NCBI GenBank assembly: GCA_009782655.1
Contig: WRIQ01000028.1
Coordinates: 1-9,876 of the forward strand
Direction of reading: 5' to 3'
DNA: 9,876 bases
Source: Prolixibacteraceae bacterium
GTDB lineage: Bacteria; Bacteroidota; Bacteroidia; Bacteroidales; Prolixibacteraceae
The number at the start of each line of letters is the position of its first letter. Positions within the stretch are counted from its first letter, which is position 1. This document shows positions 7,802-9,876 of this stretch, one piece after another. A program made the translations under genes and the position numbers. A model generated the notes under the pieces. The model was given only the letters and a program-made list of their open reading frames with translations. It did no database searches and was not told the origin of the DNA.

Positions 7802-7844
7802 AAAAACGCTGTCTGTTGACAAATAACAGGCAGCGTTTTTGTTT
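7802..7844 (+). terminator. Intrinsic (rho-independent) terminator
   Basis: The left arm (7802-7817) and right arm (7825-7840) pair over 16 bp around the 7-nt loop GACAAAT, with a single G-U wobble. The core is CGCTGTCTGTT against AACAGGCAGCG, flanked by five As on the left and five Ts on the right, then GTTT. The A/T flanks make it potentially bidirectional. It closes the carbohydrate operon and insulates guaA. Confidence 0.9.
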
Positions 7845-7920
7845 CGCCACCATCTTTTTACGGATTTGTAAACGGCACAAAAAATTTCCATAAAGGATCT
7901 GAATCCCCGACCATTCTTCT

Positions 7921-7951
7921 TTTGAAATTCAGGATTGTTGAGGTATATTTG
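7921..7951 (+). promoter_or_regulatory. Bacteroidetes promoter for guaA
   Basis: TTTG (7921-7924) is followed by exactly 19 bp and then TATATTTG (7944-7951), a perfect match to the Bacteroidetes -33/-7 consensus TTTG-N19-TAnnTTTG. Transcription should begin near 7958, leaving only about 14 nt before ATG 7972. That is too short for a riboswitch or attenuator, so any control would act at initiation. Confidence 0.82.
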
Positions 7952-7971
7952 GCGGACAAAAAAAGCAAAGC

Positions 7972-9501
7972 ATGCAAGAAAAAATTTTAATACTCGATTT
8001 TGGTTCCCAATACACGCAATTGATTGGGCGCCGCATCCGCGAATTGAATGTATATTGCGAGATACATCCTTACAATCATTTTCCGATCATCGATTCGTCC
8101 ATCAGGGGAGTTATTCTTTCGGGAAGCCCATCGTCGGTACGCGATGAAAACGCCCCGAAACCCGATTTGTCGTGCATCAAAGGGAAGTTGCCGTTGCTGG
8201 GCATTTGCTACGGCGCCCAATATCTTGCACAATTTTATGGCGGCGAAGTGGCTCCTTCCAGTGTGCGCGAATATGGCCGCGCTAATCTCGATTATATCGA
8301 CGCCTGTTGCCCGCTATTCCGCGGGATAAACGCGGGGTCGCAGGTGTGGATGTCGCATGGCGATACCATTGTCAGGCTTCCCGATGACTACAAAACCATA
8401 GCTTCCACCTCAGATGTGAAACAAGCCGCTTACGCCGTCGCAGGAGAAGAAACAAGGGGAATTCAGTTCCATCCCGAAGTGTATCATACTACCGAAGGTG
8501 TGCAACTGCTCAAAAATTTTGTGGTCGATATTTGCGGCTGTAAACAGGATTGGACGCCCGATTCATTCATCGAAACCACCGTTGCCGAGCTGCGTCAAAA
8601 AACAGGTGACAACAAAGTAGTTCTCGGCTTGTCGGGCGGTGTCGATTCGTCGGTAACGGCGATGTTGCTCAACAAGGCAATCGGAAAAAATCTCATTTGC
8701 ATCTTCGTCAACCACGGGCTTCTCCGCAAAAATGAGTTCAGCACTGTTTTGCAGTCGTATGAAGATATGGGGTTGAATGTGATTGGCGTCGACGCGTCGG
8801 AAAAGTTTTACAACAACTTGCGGGGCGTTACCGATCCTGAACAAAAGCGCAAAATCATAGGGCGCAATTTTATCGAGGTTTTCGACCACGAAGCCACTAA
8901 AATCAAAGATGTGAAATGGTTGGCGCAAGGCACCATTTATCCCGATGTGATAGAATCGGTATCTGTGAACGGCCCGTCGGCAACCATCAAATCGCATCAC
9001 AACGTGGGCGGCCTTCCCGAAAAGATGAACCTCAAAATTGTGGAGCCTCTGAGACTGCTTTTCAAGGATGAAGTGAGGCGAATAGGGAGCGCCCTTGGTC
9101 TGAAAAAAGAACTGCTCAATCGGCATCCTTTTCCCGGGCCGGGTTTGGGAATCCGCATACTGGGCGATATAACACCCCAAAAAGTTAAAGTCTTGCAGGA
9201 GGCCGACGCCATTTTTATCGACGGGCTCAAAGAGTGGAACCTTTATGACAAAGTATGGCAGGCTGCGGTCATCCTTTTGCCTGTTCGGTCGGTGGGCGTG
9301 ATGGGCGACGAAAGGACTTATGAAAATGCCGTGGTTTTGCGTGCCATAACCTCAACAGACGGAATGACCGCCGACTGGGTGCATCTGCCCTATGAGTTTC
9401 TGGCAAAAATGTCCAACGAAATCATCAACAAAGTGCGCGGGATAAACCGTGTGGTTTACGATATAAGTTCCAAACCACCCGCAACAATCGAATGGGAATA
9501 A
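7972..9501 (+). CDS. guaA: GMP synthase (glutamine-hydrolysing)
   Basis: This 509-residue cytoplasmic enzyme converts XMP to GMP with ATP and glutamine, the last step of guanine nucleotide synthesis. The N-terminal class I glutamine amidotransferase domain (about 1-190) has [15 protein letters not shown], the nucleophile Cys79 in LLGICYGAQ, and the triad partners H167 and E169 in GIQFHPEV. The ATP-pyrophosphatase domain carries the P-loop LSGGVDSSV (220-228). The C-terminal dimerisation and XMP-binding domain has [17 protein letters not shown] (384-400) and ends KPPATIEWE, the usual family C-terminus. Length is normal and all key residues are present. The start at 7972 is supported by the match of [14 protein letters not shown] to the family N-terminus and by the promoter just upstream. 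It is separated by a terminator from the carbohydrate genes and has no evident functional link with them. Confidence 0.98.
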   Translation: MQEKILILDFGSQYTQLIGRRIRELNVYCEIHPYNHFPIIDSSIRGVILSGSPSSVRDENAPKPDLSCIKGKLPLLGICYGAQYLAQFYGGEVAPSSVREYGRANLDYIDACCPLFRGINAGSQVWMSHGDTIVRLPDDYKTIASTSDVKQAAYAVAGEETRGIQFHPEVYHTTEGVQLLKNFVVDICGCKQDWTPDSFIETTVAELRQKTGDNKVVLGLSGGVDSSVTAMLLNKAIGKNLICIFVNHGLLRKNEFSTVLQSYEDMGLNVIGVDASEKFYNNLRGVTDPEQKRKIIGRNFIEVFDHEATKIKDVKWLAQGTIYPDVIESVSVNGPSATIKSHHNVGGLPEKMNLKIVEPLRLLFKDEVRRIGSALGLKKELLNRHPFPGPGLGIRILGDITPQKVKVLQEADAIFIDGLKEWNLYDKVWQAAVILLPVRSVGVMGDERTYENAVVLRAITSTDGMTADWVHLPYEFLAKMSNEIINKVRGINRVVYDISSKPPATIEWE

Positions 9502-9528
9502 ACAGGTTCAAAATTTTAAGCTTACACA

Positions 9529-9536
9529 TAAATTTG
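9529..9536 (+). promoter_or_regulatory. Candidate -7 element for the carbamoyltransferase gene
   Basis: TAAATTTG fits TAnnTTTG exactly, 28 bp after the guaA stop. A -33 TTTG at the expected distance is absent; only GGTTCA (9505-9510) is there. If used, it would leave a leader of about 115 nt before ATG 9658. No terminator was seen after guaA, so read-through is an alternative. Confidence 0.3.
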
Positions 9537-9593
9537 GAACTTTGATTTATGCAGGGTTGAGATGAGTTGTGCGGTAATAATGGCTGTGAAAAC

Positions 9594-9621
9594 GGAAATT
9601 CATCGCTCATCGTTCATTTCC
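9594..9621 (+). repeat. Short heptad tandem repeat inside a small inverted repeat
   Basis: Three 7-mers run head to tail, TCATCGC (9600), TCATCGT (9607) and TCATTTC (9614). They are bracketed by GGAAAT (9594-9599) and ATTTCC (9616-9621), exact reverse complements that could form a 6-bp stem with a 16-nt loop. It lies 36 bp before ATG 9658. No function is assigned. Confidence 0.4.
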
Positions 9622-9657
9622 AAACCCCGGGAAAGGGAAAATATTTAATATAATACC

Positions 9658-9876
9658 ATGAATATCAATCTTAAAAACAGACATTTCCTGAAATTGCTGG
9701 ATTTTACCCCGCAAGAGATAACCTATTTGCTCGACTTGGCCGCCCATTTGAAATCCGCCAAAAAATCTGGCGAAGAAAAGCCGCTTTTGACAGGGAAAAA
9801 TATTGCTTTGATTTTTGAAAAAACCTCTACGCGTACGCGTTGCGCTTTCGAGACCGCCGCATACGACCAAGGAGCT
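9658..9876 (+). CDS. argF: Ornithine carbamoyltransferase, N-terminal part (3' end outside window)
   Basis: ATG 9658 opens a frame of 73 codons running to the last base of the window. It begins [20 protein letters not shown] and includes [20 protein letters not shown], the classic N-terminal carbamoyl-phosphate-binding domain. STRTR (57-61) is the phosphate-binding motif, followed by AAYDQGA. Family knowledge: the enzyme joins carbamoyl phosphate and ornithine to give citrulline, in arginine synthesis (argF) or, running backwards, in the arginine deiminase pathway (arcB). The visible part cannot separate the two. The motif is the canonical OTCase form, not the PS-x-RTR type of N-acetyl- or N-succinylornithine carbamoyltransferases. 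The start is supported by the family N-terminus and an A/T-rich upstream stretch. The ornithine-binding half is missing. Confidence 0.92.
   Translation, partial: MNINLKNRHFLKLLDFTPQEITYLLDLAAHLKSAKKSGEEKPLLTGKNIALIFEKTSTRTRCAFETAAYDQGA

Noticed and set aside
7895..7932. Short inverted matches GGAT/ATCC and CTGAAT/ATTCAG upstream of the guaA promoter
   Set aside because: The arms are only 4 and 6 bp, and the longer pair has a 22-nt spacer; chance is sufficient.
7952..7971. Purine or guanine riboswitch before guaA
   Set aside because: The consensus promoter at 7921-7951 leaves a leader of only about 14 nt, too short for an aptamer, and no aptamer-like fold is visible in the gap.
8563..9180. 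Antisense open frame (205 codons) opposite guaA
   Set aside because: The + strand is an intact GMP synthase with all motifs, so the antisense frame is a codon-bias shadow.

Overview
The window reads as chromosomal DNA of a Bacteroidota member, probably of the order Bacteroidales. Three things point there: translation starts are A-rich and lack Shine-Dalgarno sites; a textbook Bacteroidetes sigma-ABfr promoter (TTTG-N19-TAnnTTTG) lies before guaA; and the gene content is that of a plant-polysaccharide utilisation region (two GH43 proteins, a lipoprotein, a Gfo/Idh/MocA oxidoreductase, a HEAT/DUF1080 protein). The genus cannot be fixed from the sequence. All six genes are on the + strand.

Layout. 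Positions 1-341 hold the C-terminal part of a GH43 arabinanase-type enzyme cut by the window edge. 396-1805 is a complete cytoplasmic sugar isomerase of the L-arabinose/L-fucose isomerase fold. A 150-bp gap with two perfect inverted repeats and promoter-like motifs follows. 1956-3047 is a second, lipoprotein GH43 enzyme; 3096-4355 is a Gfo/Idh/MocA oxidoreductase with a Tat-type signal; 4381-7776 is a 1131-residue secreted protein made of HEAT-like repeats and two different DUF1080 (3-keto-disaccharide hydrolase family) domains. Gaps of 48 and 25 bp suggest that these last three form one operon, closed by a strong intrinsic terminator at 7802-7844. After the terminator come housekeeping genes: guaA (7972-9501), with its own promoter, and the first 73 codons of an ornithine carbamoyltransferase (9658 to the window end).

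How the genes may work together (inference). The GH43 enzymes would release arabinose or arabino-oligosaccharides, and the isomerase would feed pentose into central metabolism. The exported oxidoreductase and the DUF1080 protein together look like an oxidative glycoside-cleavage module, in which a sugar is oxidised to a 3-keto form and then cleaved. This module in an arabinoside locus is the most interesting content of the window. No SusC/SusD pair, regulator, mobile element, CRISPR array or RNA gene was seen. No stretch over 300 bases lacks a gene.
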